NCBI GenBank assembly: GCA_950097015.1
Contig: CATNEN010000001.1
Span: 17,426,501-17,490,500, forward strand
Length of the DNA stretch: 64,000 nt
Source of the DNA: Macrostomum hystrix
Taxonomy: Eukaryota; Platyhelminthes; Macrostomidae
Direction: 5' to 3'
This document shows, piece by piece, positions 1 through 11,882 of this stretch. Position 1 is the stretch's first letter; every line of letters starts with the position of its first letter. The notes below the pieces were generated by a model. The model did not search any database, was not told where the DNA came from, and was given only the letters and a program-made list of their open reading frames with translations. Both the position numbers and the translations under genes were made by a program.

Positions 1-135
1 TCAGTCACTCACCAGTTCACTCTGTCAGTCACTCACCAGTTCACTCTGTCAGTCACTCACCAGTTCATTCTGTCAGTCACTCACCAGTTCACTCTGTCAG
101 TCACTCGCCAGTTCACTCTGTCTGTCACTCACCTT
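1..135. repeat. 24-bp minisatellite, about 5.5 copies
   Basis: Direct tandem copies of a 24-bp unit (core CAGTCACTCACCAGTTCACT) run from the first base, so the array continues outside the window. Copies differ by single substitutions. It contains the CTCACC core that also marks the arrays at 3.2, 5.7 and 7.1 kb. Confidence 0.95.
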
Positions 136-668
136 AGAAGATGATTTCAAGAATTTCCCGAACAGTATCAAGCACAGAAGTTCCACTAGGCAAAGACAGC
201 AATCAAGTTGCTTTTGCAAAGCCGCTACAGTGAGCAAAGTTTGAGTACTTTTCAGCCTGACATTCCACTCTTGAATGACGCCGATAATACTCGTGTAGCC
301 TCTACTCTTCTGGGAATTCAGAGTTTTTGCTAAGCCTGAAAAAACCCACAAACTTCAACCACTGCAGCCGCCTGCAAAAACACTTGAGGCACTTGTGGGC
401 AATTGGATTTCTGAGATAGGACCACTGCTCCTGCTGCTGCTGCTCATTCTCTAATTCCCCCCCTACCATCGGCAAGAGCTTGACTTTTTATTTGTGGCTG
501 TGTCAGGTTCTGCGGGCAGTTACTCTATACGGCTCACGACTGTATTGCTGACAAATCCGATTATAATCCACGGGGGTTGAGAACGCATTATAGGCAGAAC
601 GGCCAAATTTTATGATTACTTGCATTTATATTTTTCGATACATATCGGCAGATAATTTTTTCACTCAC
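136..668 (-). other. Probable GPCR intron, no gene seen
   Basis: This stretch lies just downstream, in minus-strand sense, of the splice donor at 661-668. I read it as the start of the intron following the GPCR exon. No conserved coding segment, RNA gene or mobile element was recognised. An open minus-strand stretch at 97-351 overlaps the minisatellite and looks like no known protein. Confidence 0.5.
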
Positions 669-925
669 CCAGGACATTGTTGATCGATGACAGCGGCAGA
701 ATGGTCAGGGCCAGTAGAAAGTCACTCAGAGCCAGATTGCCGATCAGCAGATTTGGCACGCTGCGCATTGCTTTGAACTTGAACAGCGACACAATCACCA
801 AGGCGTTGCCGAATAGGGTCCACAGAGTCAGCACCGACAGCGTGATGGCAACTGGGATCTTCACACTCGGATCCCAGGAGGTCGCAGCCGACGATGGCGA
901 CGGAGGTGTTGTCGTGGCGAAATCC
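669..925 (-). CDS. Class A (rhodopsin-like) GPCR, exon with TM1-TM2
   Basis: This exon encodes part of a seven-transmembrane G-protein-coupled receptor of the plasma membrane. The minus-strand reading gives a short Thr/Ser/Pro-rich extracellular stretch, a hydrophobic TM1 containing the class A GN...V motif (LFGNALVIVSLF), a basic first intracellular loop, and TM2 with the hallmark LALSD (Asp 2.50) followed by ILPLSSINNVLG. The exon ends in a donor, GTGAGTGA (661-668), and starts after a CCTTCAG acceptor (926 onward), giving a 257-nt internal exon. TM3-TM7 must lie at lower coordinates outside the window. The TM2 sequence and the intron just after it resemble aminergic or peptide receptors, but the ligand cannot be assigned. 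The start codon is not in this exon. A 33-bp minisatellite begins about 50 bp upstream of the acceptor. Confidence 0.85.
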
Positions 926-973
926 CTGAAGGCAGTGCCAAAGTTTCAAAATGTTAGACTGGTTTAACAAAAT

Positions 974-2655
974 GGATCTGAATGGAAAACGGGAAAATAG
1001 AAAATGGGATAACTAGCTTGGGGATGTGAAGGGAAAATAGGAAAATGGGATAACTAGCCTGAGGATCTGAAGGGACAGTGGGATAGCTATATTGAGGATC
1101 TGAAGGGACAGTGGGATAACTAGCCTGAGGATCTGAATGGACTGTGGGATAACTAGCCTGAGGATCTGAAGGGACAGTGGGATAACTATATTGAGGATCT
1201 GAATGGACAGTGGGATAACTAAGCCTGAGGATCTGAATGGACTGTGGGATAACTAAGCCTGAGGATCTGAATGGACTGTGGGATAACTAGCCTGAGGATC
1301 TGAATGGACTGTGGGATAACTAGCCTGAGGATCTGAATGGACTGTGGGATAACTAGCCTGAGGATCTGAATGGACTGTGGGATAACTAGCCTGAGGATCT
1401 GAATGGACTGTGGGATAACTAGCCTGAGGATCTGAATGGACTGTGGGATAACTAGCCTGAGGATCTGAATGGACTGTGGGATAACTAGCCTGAGGATCTG
1501 AAGGGACAGTGGGATAACTAGCCTGAGGATCTGAATGGACTGTGGGATAACTAGCCTGAGGATCTGAATGGACTGTGGGATAACTAGCCTGAGGATCTGA
1601 ATGGACTGTGGGATAACTAGCCTGAGGATCTGAATGGACTGTGGGATAACTAGCCTGAGGATCTGAATGGACTGTGGGATAACTAGCCTGAGGATCTGAA
1701 TGGACTGTGGGATAACTATATTGAGGATCTGAAGGGACTGTGGGATAACTAGCCTGAGGATCTGAAGGGACAGTGGGATAACTAGCCTGAGGATCTGAAG
1801 GGACTGTGGGATAACTAGCCTGAGGATCTGAATGGACTGTGGGATAACTAGCCTGAGGATCTGAATGGACTGTGGGATAACTAGCCTGAGGATCTGAAGG
1901 GACAGTGGGATAACTAGCCTGAGGATCTGAAGGGACAGTGGGATAATTATATTGAGGATCTGAAGGGACAGTGGGATAACTAAGCCTGAGGATCTGAATG
2001 GACTGTGGGATAACTAGCCTGAGGATCTGAAGGGACAGTGGGATAACTAGCCTGAGGATCTGAATGGACTGTGGGATAACTAGCCTGAGGATCTGAAGGG
2101 ACTGTGGGATAACTAGCCTGAGGATCTGAAGGGACAGTGGGATAACTAGCCTGAGGATCTGAAGGGACAGTGGGATAACTATATTGAGGATCTGAATGGA
2201 CTGTGGGATAACTATATTGAGGATCTGAAGGGACAGTGGGATAACTAAGCCTGAGGATCTGAATGGACTGTGGGATAACTAGCCTGAGGATCTGAAGGGA
2301 CTGTGGGATAACTAGCCTGAGGATCTGAAGGGACTGTGGGATAACTAGCCTGAGGATCTGAAGGGACAGTGGGATAACTATATTGAGGATCTGAATGGAC
2401 TGTGGGATAACTATATTGAGGATCTGAAGGGACAGTGGGATAACTAAGCCTGAGGATCTGAATGGACTGTGGGATAACTAGCCTGAGGATCTGAAGGGAC
2501 TGTGGGATAACTAGCCTGAGGATCTGAATGGACTGTGGGATAACTAGCCTGAGGATCTGAAGGGACTGTGGGATAACTAGCCTGAGGATCTGAAGGGACT
2601 GTGGGATAACTAGCCTGAGGATCTGAAGGGACTGTGGGATAACTAGCCTGAGGAT
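974..2655. repeat. 33-bp minisatellite, about 50 copies
   Basis: Unit core is GATAACTAGCCTGAGGATCT, followed by GAA(T/G)GGAC(T/A)GTGG. Frequent variants exchange TAGCCTGAGG for TATATTGAGG and AATGGACTGTG for AAGGGACAGTG, and occasional 34-bp copies carry an extra A. Because 33 is a multiple of three, long minus-strand reading frames arise without being genes. The GATAACTAGCCTG core resembles the GATAACTGCCTG core of the array at 22-26.7 kb. Confidence 0.96.
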
Positions 2656-3230
2656 TTTGCTGCTCAATCATCACACAGAAAAATATTGTGAAGCAAACCT
2701 ACTATTGAATTATTGGTGTGAAGAACTGCTTGGCTTGTACTCTAGTCAGTTTAGTTAAGAACGAATTAGATTGAAAGCAGAGATTAAATAATATAAGAAG
2801 CAGAGGATGAGAGTATTGACGAGAGAGTGAAAGTGCGAAAACGGGCCGTACCAGTGAGTACTCGAATAATGCATATAGTCAAGAGAATTGTGCCTTCAAT
2901 AAAAATCTACTCCGTATTTTTCTTTCACTCCACTTGACCGACTGAGCAGCTTTTCGGGTTTGGAAGTTTCATTTAAGTGAGTATACTTCTGCATCTAGGC
3001 TTTTTGTTAAAGATTTTTTCTACTTAAAAGAGAGAACGGCAGTCAGATTGATCTTTTTGATCTTTGAGACTTTGCTGACGACTCGCCTTAGAGACGGATA
3101 GAATGCGTTCTTCTCTTCCTAATTATCCCCTTTTCAATGTAAATTGCCCTTAGTGTAGCCTGTTTTTCTATTCCATTTTAACCATCTAAAAATAATTTCT
3201 TATTTTAAACTGAACTCAAAGCTCCAACTT
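2656..3230. other. Spacer between minisatellites
   Basis: Moderately AT-rich unique-looking sequence. No open frame with recognisable protein, tRNA-like box or repeat was seen. Confidence 0.5.
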
Positions 3231-3981
3231 TCTGTCATAATCTCACCCTGATCTATCATAATCTCACCCTGATCTATCATAATCTCACCCTGAACTATCA
3301 TAATCTCACCCATTCTAACATAATCTCACCCTGTTCTATCATAATCTCACCCTGATCTATCATAATCTCACCCTCATCTATCATAATTTCACCCTCATCT
3401 ATCATAATCTCACCCTGATCTATCATAATCTCACCCTCATCTATCATAATCTCACCATGATCTATCATAATCTCACCCTCATCTATCATAATATTACCAT
3501 GATCTATCATAGCCTCACCCTCATCTATCATAAAATCACCCTGATCTCTCATAGTCTCACCCTCATCTATCATGACTCAATCTCACCTTGATCTATCATC
3601 ATCTCACCTTGATCTATCATCATCTCACCTTGATCTATCATAATCTCACCTTGATCTATCATCTTCTCACCCTGATCTATCATAATCTCACCCTGAAATA
3701 TCATAATCTTAACATGATCTATCATAATCTCACCCTGAAATATCATAATCTCAACATGATCTATCATAATCTCACCCTGTTCTATCATTTTCTCACCCTG
3801 ATCTATCATCATCTCACCCTCATCTACCATAATCTCACCCTGATCTATCATCATCTCACCCTGATCTATCATCATCTCACCCTGATCTATCATCATCTCA
3901 CCCTGATCTATCATAATCTCACTCTGATCTATCATAATCTCACCTTGATCTGTCATAATCTCACCCTTATCGATCATAATG
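3231..3981. repeat. 21-bp minisatellite, about 36 copies
   Basis: Unit TATCATAATCTCACCCTGATC with many single-base variants (CTCATC, TTGATC, CATGATC). The period is a multiple of three and lacks stops in several frames, so both strands carry spurious repetitive reading frames such as MIDQGEI on the minus strand. These are not considered genes. Confidence 0.95.
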
Positions 3982-4231
3982 ATTTCAATGCTGTCTATCA
4001 CACTCAAGTTTTCTTTTTTAACATTTTCGTCAATTGAAGTGAGTGAAGTGCATAGATTTTTTTGCTAATCTTAACGGATAACTCTCGGCAGTCACGTGAC
4101 CATTGAATTCACACAATTTGCTTGATTGCAGATTTACAGATCTCCTTGGTATCTAAGCTAATCTGAATTCCTAATATATATTTACAAAGTTGTTGACATA
4201 AAAAAATTTTGTGACAGCAGGATCTCAGAGA

Positions 4232-4900
4232 AATCAATTTGTTCATCCAAAGCCCCAAAATATAAAATCCCAGAATCCCAAATCATAAAATCCCAACATC
4301 TAGAATCCCAGACTCCAAAATCTAAATACAAAATCCTAATACCAGTGCCCCAAATTCCATAGCCCTTATATATCTGAATTTCAAAAACAAAGAATCCCAA
4401 ATTCCAGAATCCCAAATCCCAGAATCCCAACATCTAGAATCCATAATCCCTGAATCCCAATCCTATAATCCCAACATCTAGAATCCATAATCCCTGAATC
4501 CCAATCCTATAATCCCAACATCTAGAATCCATAATCCCTGAATCCCAATCCTATAATCCCAACATCTAGAATCCATAATCCCTGAATCCCAATCCTATAA
4601 TCCCAACATCTAGAATCCATAATCCCTGAATCCCAATCCTATAATCCCAACATCTAGAATCCATAATCCCTGAATCCCAAATTCTAGAATCCCAAATTCC
4701 AGAATCCTAATCCCTGAATTAAAAATCCCAGAATCCCAACATCTAGAATCCCAAACTCCAAAATCGAAGTACGAAAGCCTAACACCAGAACTCCAAATCC
4801 CAAAATCATGAATTCCAGAATCCCAAATTTCACAACCCTTATATATCCCAAATCCCAGAATCTAAATCCAAATATCCAATCATGATTCCCAAATTGCCAA
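4232..4900. repeat. Degenerate AATCCCA repeat with a 44-bp higher-order block
   Basis: The region is built of the short motif AATCCCA(A/G) in degenerate form. At 4,429-4,680 a 44-bp unit starting AACATCTAGAATCCATAATC repeats almost perfectly about 5.7 times. This suggests a recent local amplification inside an older simple-repeat field. Confidence 0.9.
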
Positions 4901-5718
4901 AAGATCTCATTTTCAACTTTTTACGAACTGTTTCCTGCACTTTTAGATCCAATTTTTTATTATGCGAGATATTTAGCAGTGAGAATGTTTTTCATAATGT
5001 TAAAAGACATTTCCTCCTTTCTAGCCAGCCAAGTTCACAAAAAGACTAAATTAGATTAATATCGCTTGCATCACACTTGCAACCAGACGTGCACACATCC
5101 TTGCACTAGCTCAGCTGAGATCAATCCCAGATAAAAGAAGACTGATGACTAGCACCCACACACACACAAGCGAGTGTTTCAGCCACTAACTATGCATTGT
5201 ATGTTAATAGTCAATAGTAAGATAACAGTGGATTCAAGTCTTTGCAAAAAAAGCAAAAAAAGCAACAGAAAAGCTGACAGAAGTGCAAAACAGAGAAGTT
5301 AAATTATTCTTCCTTATCTAGCAATAGCAATCTGCATGGGATATTTCCAGCTAGAAAGCGGATGAATTATTTGTCAAGTGAAATCGGCTCCAGTAGAACC
5401 AATTAGGTCAAGTCTTTCCTTTGGTCCACTTGGAGATGATTAAAAAATTTTTTTTCCTCAAGACACAAAAACTTAATCGAATTAAAAAACTCGAGAACTG
5501 GATTTCGTGAATTATGAATGTGGATGGTAGACTCAAAACCACTTGCCTATCTCAGTTAGTACATCTGAGTCTAGTTCATGCCCTTTCTTATAATTAGCAT
5601 TTTGCCATTCACCGCCAGTTACTGAGCTAGCTTGTTAGTCAGATTAAATTCTGACTTACTTCACTCTAGAGTGACTCTGATCTCATCAACATCTCCTGTA
5701 TATCTGCCGGACATTTCA
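4901..5718. other. Spacer, nothing recognised
   Basis: AT-rich sequence with a short CA run near 5,157-5,168. No coding segment or mobile element was recognised on either strand. Confidence 0.45.
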
Positions 5719-6637
5719 CTATAACTCACCTTTATCTCATCATATCTCACCCATATCTCACCAAATCTCACCCACATCTCACCCATATCTCACCTATTTC
5801 TCACCCATATCTCATCAAATCTCACCCACATCTCACCCATATCTCACCTATATCTCACCCATATCTCACCCATATCTCACCCACATCTCATCCATATCTT
5901 ACCCAAATCTCACCCATATCTCACCCATATCTCACCTATTTCTCACCCATATCTCATCAAATCTCACCCACATCTCACCCATATCTCACCTATTTCTCAC
6001 CCATATCTCATCAAATCTCACCCACATCTCACCCATATCTCACCTATATCTCACCCATATCTCACCCATATCTCACCCATATCTCACCCACATCTCATCC
6101 ATATCTTACCCATATCTCATCAAATCTCACCCGTATCTTACCCATATCTCATCAAATCTCACCCGTATCTTACCCATATCTCACCCATATCTCACCCATA
6201 TCTTACCCATATCTCACCCATATCTCACCCATATCTCACCCATATCTTACTTATATCTTACCCACATCTCACCCATATCTCACCCATATCTTACTTATAT
6301 CTCACCCACATCTCACCCATATCTCACCCATATCTCACCCACATCTCATCCATATCTTACCCAAATCTCACCCATATCTCATCAAATCTCACCCGTATCT
6401 TACCCATATCTCACCCATATCTCACCCATATCTTACCCATATCTCACCCATATCTCACCCATATCTTACTTATATCTTACCCACATCTCACCCATATCTC
6501 ACCCATATCTTACTTATATCTCACCCACATCTCACCCATATCTCACCCATATCTCACCAATATCTCACCTATATCTCACCCATATCTCACCTATATCTCA
6601 TGATATCTCACCAATATCTCACCTTTATCTAACCAAA
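5719..6637. repeat. 12-bp minisatellite, roughly 75 copies
   Basis: Unit TATCTCACCCAT with variants (TATCTTACCC, CATCTCACCC, ATCTCATCAA). Larger blocks made of ordered variants recur, for example the succession ending in CATCAAATCTCACCCGTATC. This shows segmental duplication inside the array. Confidence 0.95.
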
Positions 6638-7082
6638 TCTCTGGTTTATCACATCTCGAGTCTTAATCACATCTCACTTCTGTGAGTCGCTATTATTATG
6701 CAATTTTCTTGTACGAAGTCCCTCGCCAAAACTTATCTCGCGTACTTACATTGTTATGGCTTGGAAGAAATTTATCAAAATATAAGTGATTTGTCTTTTA
6801 TCAATCCGATTAAGATAACAGTTATACCAATCTTTGTTAAACTGTCGTAAGAAGAAAATACTCGTATTTAAGCGCTGCATTAAACATAAGCTTTGAAGCG
6901 AGTTTAATATATTTGGCATGATTGCTTACTTTAGGCTGCAATGTTACTGGATCATTTCTACACAGCCAATCACTGACCAGAGATCAGATGTCACTTAAAA
7001 ATTATGCTCTCGTCGATGAAAGTAGTAAGGTAATAACACAGACTATCTTCATTTGGAAAATAGCAGAATTTAATTCTATTTA
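6638..7082. other. Spacer between arrays
   Basis: AT-rich sequence between the 12-bp and 28-bp arrays. No gene or element was recognised. Confidence 0.45.
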
Positions 7083-8004
7083 ATGTCACTCCATGATTCA
7101 CTCACCCACAATGTCACTCCATCATTTGCTCACCCACAATGTCACTCCACCATTTACTCACCCACAATGTCACTCCACCATTCACTTACCCACAATGTCA
7201 CTCCACTACTCACTCACCCACTCACCCACAATGTCACTCCAACATTCACTCACCCACAATGTCACTCCACCATTCACTTACCCACAATCTCACTCCACCA
7301 TTCCCTTACCCACAATCTCACTCCACCATTCACTCGCCCAAAATGTCACTCCACCATTCACTCACCCACAATGTCACTCCACTACTCACTCACCCACTCA
7401 CCCACAATGTCACTCCAACATTCACTCACCCACAATGTCACTCCACCATTCACTTACCCACAATCTCACTCCACCATTCCCTTACCCACAATCTCACTCC
7501 ACCATTCACTCGCCCAAAATGTCACTCCACCATTCACTCACCCACAATGTCACTCCACTACTCACTCACCCACTCACCCACAATGTCACTCCAACATTCA
7601 CTCACCCACAATGTCACTCCAACATTCACTCACCCACAATGTCACTCCACCATTCACTTACCCACAATCTCACTCCACCATTCCCTTACCCACAATCTCA
7701 CTCCACCATTCCCTTACCCACAATCTCACTCCACCATTCACTCACCCACAATCTCACTCCACCATTCCCTTACCCACAATCTCACTCCACCATTCACTCG
7801 CCCAAAATGTCACTCCACCATTCACTCACCCACAATGTCACTCCACTACTCACTCACCCACTCACCCACAATGTCACTCCAACATTCACTCACCCACAAT
7901 GTCACTCCACCATTCACTCACCCACAATGTCACTCCACCATTCACTCACCCAAAATGTCACTCCACCATTCACTCATCCACAATGTCACTCCAGGATTCA
8001 CACA
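7083..8004. repeat. 28-bp minisatellite, about 33 copies
   Basis: Unit CACTCCACCATTCACTCACC plus CACAATGT, with occasional insertion of an extra ACTCACCC. Variants ATGTCACTCC and ATCTCACTCC alternate in blocks. The unit is not a multiple of three and has no stop in any plus frame, so three overlapping 290-440 codon plus-strand frames appear; all are repeat artefacts. Confidence 0.95.
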
Positions 8005-9049
8005 CCCACCATAATTTCAGATGGCAAGTTTTCCAATCAATCGACAATTCCCGCCAATCGACAATCGACAATCGCAAAGTACTTAGCAATTTCTGCATCC
8101 GGAGCCGCAGTTTTGTCATTCAGATTCCAAGAAAAGAGTTCAGATTTCATCGCCGGAGTTTTTCGCAATCCTCTAATTGCGGTACCGAGTTTCTTTGTAT
8201 TTCTCTGTCGTCTCGCATTAATTAGAATTTTAGGTTTTTCTAATCTTCTAGGGGAAGGGGGATTGGTTTGCTGCTCCCAAAAACACCGGAAGCACTTTTC
8301 TTGTCTGAGCATCTCTCCTCTCAAATCTATAAGATCGGGTGAGAAGTTAAGAAAACCAAAATTTGTAAACAAAACTCACCGAAAATGCGCCTTTCATATG
8401 CTGAAAGTAGAGCGGTACGTTTCTTAGTGGTAAAATATAAAAGTGATTTTTATGTTCAAATTTTAGTTTCACCATGTCCTTCGTCTACTGTGAGTAGAGT
8501 GATACGTATCTAAAGACTTATTAAAAAATACTTAGAATTTCATCATGGATTTTGGATTTCATCATGAATCATGAAGTTTGTCTATTTCGAGTTGATAATG
8601 TATGAGTTGTTTGAACTAGTTTCACAGAATAAAGTTATAAACAAATCTTTTTTTAGCTTTACTCGTTAAAATAAATATATGACATTGTACTTACAGTACG
8701 ACTAAATGCTTTGTACAAGAGATAAGAGATAATATAAAATATAGCAACAATTTTCGAAAACCTGCTTTTTCTGACAAAAAAATCTTAGTATGATACCAAC
8801 AGATCTCTGTTTGGGCAAGAATTATACAAAGTAGAAGCTTCACATTTTACTGAAGCATGGTGCATTGTGTGGCATTTAAATAAAATAATAGTAAAGAACT
8901 TTTTGGACAAAATTGTGTATTAAAAATAGTAGAAGATACAACTGCAGATAGATAATAATTAAAACAAATCTAGATTGAAGAATTTACAGATCAACTGATT
9001 TAATAATTGAGGTAAATTAGGCTACCAAAAGTGTAGCAGAAAAAAATTT
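8005..9049. other. Spacer, no recognisable gene
   Basis: About 1 kb between the 28-bp array and the first SINE. A 111-codon minus frame at 8,037-8,372 has no recognisable domain and no supporting splice or start context. The second half is strongly AT-rich. Confidence 0.45.
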
Positions 9050-9314
9050 GTTAATTACACCTGCCCAAACTGGGTATGCCGATATGTATTGCGCGGCGCA
9101 TCTGAAGGCTGCGTACGGCTGTTCAGTCCATGGACTGGGGGGACGCCACACCCGCCCTCAATTACCCCAGCTGATGCTGGTACCCATTTAACAGCTGGGT
9201 GAACTGAAGCAATGCAGAGTTAAGTGCCTTGCTAAAGCTCTTGAATCGCTCCAGTCGGGGAATCGAACCTCCGACCTTCAAGTGATCAGTCTTACGCTCT
9301 AACCACTAGGCCCT
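9050..9314 (-). mobile_element. tRNA-derived SINE, family B, full-length copy
   Basis: Read on the minus strand the element starts with a tRNA-like head: A-box-like TAGTGGTTAGAGCG and B-box GGTTCGATTCC (9,252-9,314). A body follows containing CCATGGACTGAACAGCCGTA and a tail near GGCAGGTGTAATTAAC. Related bodies occur at 13.42, 19.49, 20.24 and 28.85 kb. It is a non-autonomous element expected to use RNA polymerase III internal promoters. It is not an intact tRNA gene, as no cloverleaf is complete. Confidence 0.8.
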
Positions 9315-9354
9315 AGATCTCCCTAAAGGAACTTGGCATAAAAAGTTTGGTTCG

Positions 9355-9745
9355 ATGGACTGCAGGGTCGCCAGACCTACTCAAATACCCATAATTGATA
9401 GCTGCCTTGATATCAAGGAGACATATCTCTATTCCTGGCCTGAGAATCGAACTCCCGACCCTGACTCAGTGCTAAAAAATCTTCAAAGAACGAGAAGTGA
9501 TAAAAATAAATTAATCAACTTACTGTTGCGCATCTTCTGAAACAAGAATCAAGTCGCCAGCCCTTCAGACCGTCGAGATATTCAACAGTTCTGGCCGAAG
9601 ATTAGATTTTTCCCATATGAGTATTTCACCCAACATTATACACAAATTAGCACTGCGCCTCAGTGCGTCAAATTGTATCAGCATGTCACCCGAATGTGCC
9701 TGCATCATCTCCGACTTCGGTGGTCACCGACCTTCACCTAGACGG
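9355..9745. repeat. Dispersed repeat C, copy 1, with tRNA-like B box
   Basis: Positions 9,535-9,745 match 21,046-21,262 at high identity (shared blocks include CAGACCGTCGAGATATTCAA and GTCACCCGAATGTG). Just upstream, the minus strand carries a B-box-like GGGAGTTCGATTCTC (about 9,440-9,460), so this may be another SINE family whose head lies here. No protein-coding content was seen. Confidence 0.6.
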
Positions 9746-9915
9746 ACCTGCTGGATACCACAATGCAGAACTCACCCTTAGTACGAGTATAAAAACGGGC
9801 GGCAAAATGGGTAGGTAGTCCTACTGTAAAACAGTTAAGATTTATCCGAGATAAAACAACAATTGGTTGTTTATTCTATGGCTAAAGCTGCCTAGAATAG
9901 ATGTGACAAACGAGC

Positions 9916-10027
9916 TCAGACCCGACCCTCCCTCAGCATGCCCAGTCGGTCCCATTGGCAATCTCCGCTGACAAATTCTCCGCTATTGTTCAACGGATGA
10001 CGCTGAAGACTTTGAGCTTGGCGCTGG

Positions 10028-10059
<32 letters not shown>

Positions 10060-10608
10060 ATGCATGAGGTAGGGACTACTTTCAGCACTGTGTGATGTCC
10101 TGGCGTAATTGTTCACTGCGAGAAACTGACCCGCTTCGTTGACCAAATCGTCCAGCTCGTTATCGTTGGGCACCTCAATGACTCTCGGCTGCTCCTGCGG
10201 CTGCTGCTGCTGTTGCTTTTGCTTTTGCTTTTTTCTCTGCTTCCTGGTGGAGTTTTGCTGCTCCTGCTGCTGTTTGTCAGTCGCGGCACGGTTCGTGACA
10301 ACCTGCACAGAGCGAGGCGCTAGCTCGCGGCTGTAGCTGTGTACAAACGACTCGTCCTTGACGGACCAGCAGCAGCCGAGGTCGCGGCTCGACTTCCGGT
10401 TGGCGAGCGAGCCACCGGCCGCCGACACGGCCAGGTCGTCGTCCAGCAGGAGCTCCCGCCTCCGACGGTCCATCTCGACAGCCATGCGAGCCAGGAAGTC
10501 CTGGAAGTTGTCCTCCTCGGCGCCCGGCTGTGCCTTGGTCTGAAGCTTGGGCAGCTGGAAGTCGTGGGGGAACATCAGCTCGTCCGCGGCGGCTGAGCGC
10601 CTGGAGAT
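9916..10608 (-). CDS. best: Probable last exon of the bestrophin gene (cytosolic tail)
   Basis: Minus-strand reading of 230 codons plus stop, opening after an acceptor CGCATCCCGCAG at 10,609 onward. It is phase 0, which matches the phase-0 end of the exon at 12,904. The product is a low-complexity, probably cytosolic tail with acidic and basic stretches, a Lys/Gln-rich run and His and Gln runs (CAG-type codons near 10,030-10,060 and 10,200-10,260). Bestrophins have long variable C-tails, so position and phase support assignment. The conserved stretch that normally follows the acidic cluster (VDE...LP...D.YW) was not found between 10,609 and 12,903. It may be lost, lie in an unseen short exon, or have dropped out of the assembly. 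The exon could instead belong to another gene. Confidence 0.55.
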
Positions 10609-10684
10609 CTGCGGGATGCGAGTGGACGGTTTGGGCTTCAGTCAGGGCTTGGGCGTGTGGATGTCTGGGTTTCAAGTCTCAGAT

Positions 10685-11335
10685 ATCTGAAGTTTCTAGG
10701 ATCAGATCCTGAAGTTTCTAGTGTCAGATACCTGAAGTTTCTAGTGTCAGATACCTGAAGTTTCTAGTGTCAGATACCTGAAGTTTCTAGTGTCAGATAC
10801 CTGAAGTTTCTACGATTAAATGCCTGAAGTTTCTAATATCAGATACCTGAAGTTTCCTGGATCAGATATCTGAAGTTTCTAGGATCAGATCCTGAAGTTT
10901 CTAGGATCAGATACCTGAAGTTTCTAGTGTCAGATACCTGAAGTTTCTAGTGTCAGATACCTGAAGTTTCTAGTGTCAGATCCTGAAGTTTCCTGGATCA
11001 GATACCTGAAGTTTCTACGATTAAATGCCTGAAGTTTCTAATATCAGATACCTGAAGTTTCCTGGATCAGATATCTGAAGTTTCTAGGATCAGATCCTGA
11101 AGTTTCTAGGATCAGATACCTGAAGTTTCTAGTGTCAGATACCTGAAGTTTCTAGGATCAGATACCTGAAGTTTCTAGTGTCAGATACCTGAAGTTTCTA
11201 GGATCAGATCCTGAAGTTTCTAGGATCAGATACCTGATGAAGTTTCCAATATCAGATATCTGAAGTTTCCAAAAACTGATTCCTGAAGTTTTTTAGATCA
11301 CACACCTGAAGTTTTTAGTGTCAGATACCTAGATT
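10685..11335. repeat. 23-bp minisatellite, about 28 copies, in bestrophin intron 5
   Basis: Unit GAAGTTTCTAGTGTCAGATA plus CCT, with variants CTAGGATCAGAT, CTACGATTAAATG and CCTGGATCAGAT. Several 22-bp copies occur (CAGATCCTGAAG). A block of about 200 bp with the same order of variants is repeated, indicating unequal exchange. It starts about 80 bp inside the intron from the presumed last-exon acceptor. Confidence 0.93.
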
Positions 11336-11882
11336 TCAATGTTCAGTGATCTGCGGTTCAGTATCAGATATTTGAATTAGTTTAAAGTATTTACCGTGCC
11401 TGGGATATCAGCATATTTTAGACAGTTCAAACGACAAGTAGAACTGACAGGTCCAGTGCGTTACAAAACGCACTAATTAATTATTAATAGATTTCAACAG
11501 TCCTGTTTCCAGAATCTCACAGGCCAAATTGGGCCTAAGTTTGTTCTCTAGAATTTTAAGTACAGGCTCAGCATTGGCAGTGGATTTGGCTGCGAATGAG
11601 ATAAGGCAAAGTTTTAGTTGCTGAGCAGTCAGTTACATTGTTCCCATCGCCAAGGAATAGGCCTGAGCACATAATTATTGAGCTCATCGACTAGCCCTGC
11701 TCAGTTGCAACTCGCTTATCAATTATGGGTCACTAATGATTGAGACTATAAAAATAGAAATCACTGTGTACTTCTGCGCCTCCTTGGCACAGTTGAGTTC
11801 ATTATCAACGGGTGAACTAGCTGTGCCAAAGTTGAGAACATTTTGTGTGTTCCACAATGCATCCGCTTCTGAACCGCTTAGA
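11336..11882 (-). other. Bestrophin intron 5, unique part
   Basis: Non-repetitive sequence between two arrays. The minus strand was inspected for the missing bestrophin segment. A short reading LVDEL near 11,680 is present but is not followed by the conserved LP...D.YW and has the wrong phase. No exon is called. Confidence 0.5.

Noticed and set aside
2245-4037. Repetitive frames of about 75-150 codons in the 33-bp and 21-bp arrays
   Set aside because: Minisatellite artefacts on both strands, without independent evidence of a gene.
7083-8427. Plus-strand open frames of 290-444 codons rich in His/Ser/Thr/Pro
   Set aside because: They are translations of a 28-bp minisatellite without stops in any plus frame. 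The same peptide blocks appear in three frames, and no start context or domain exists.
11660-11700. Missing bestrophin exon suggested by the minus-strand reading LVDEL
   Set aside because: Not followed by LP...D.YW, phase does not match exon 5, and no donor follows in frame.
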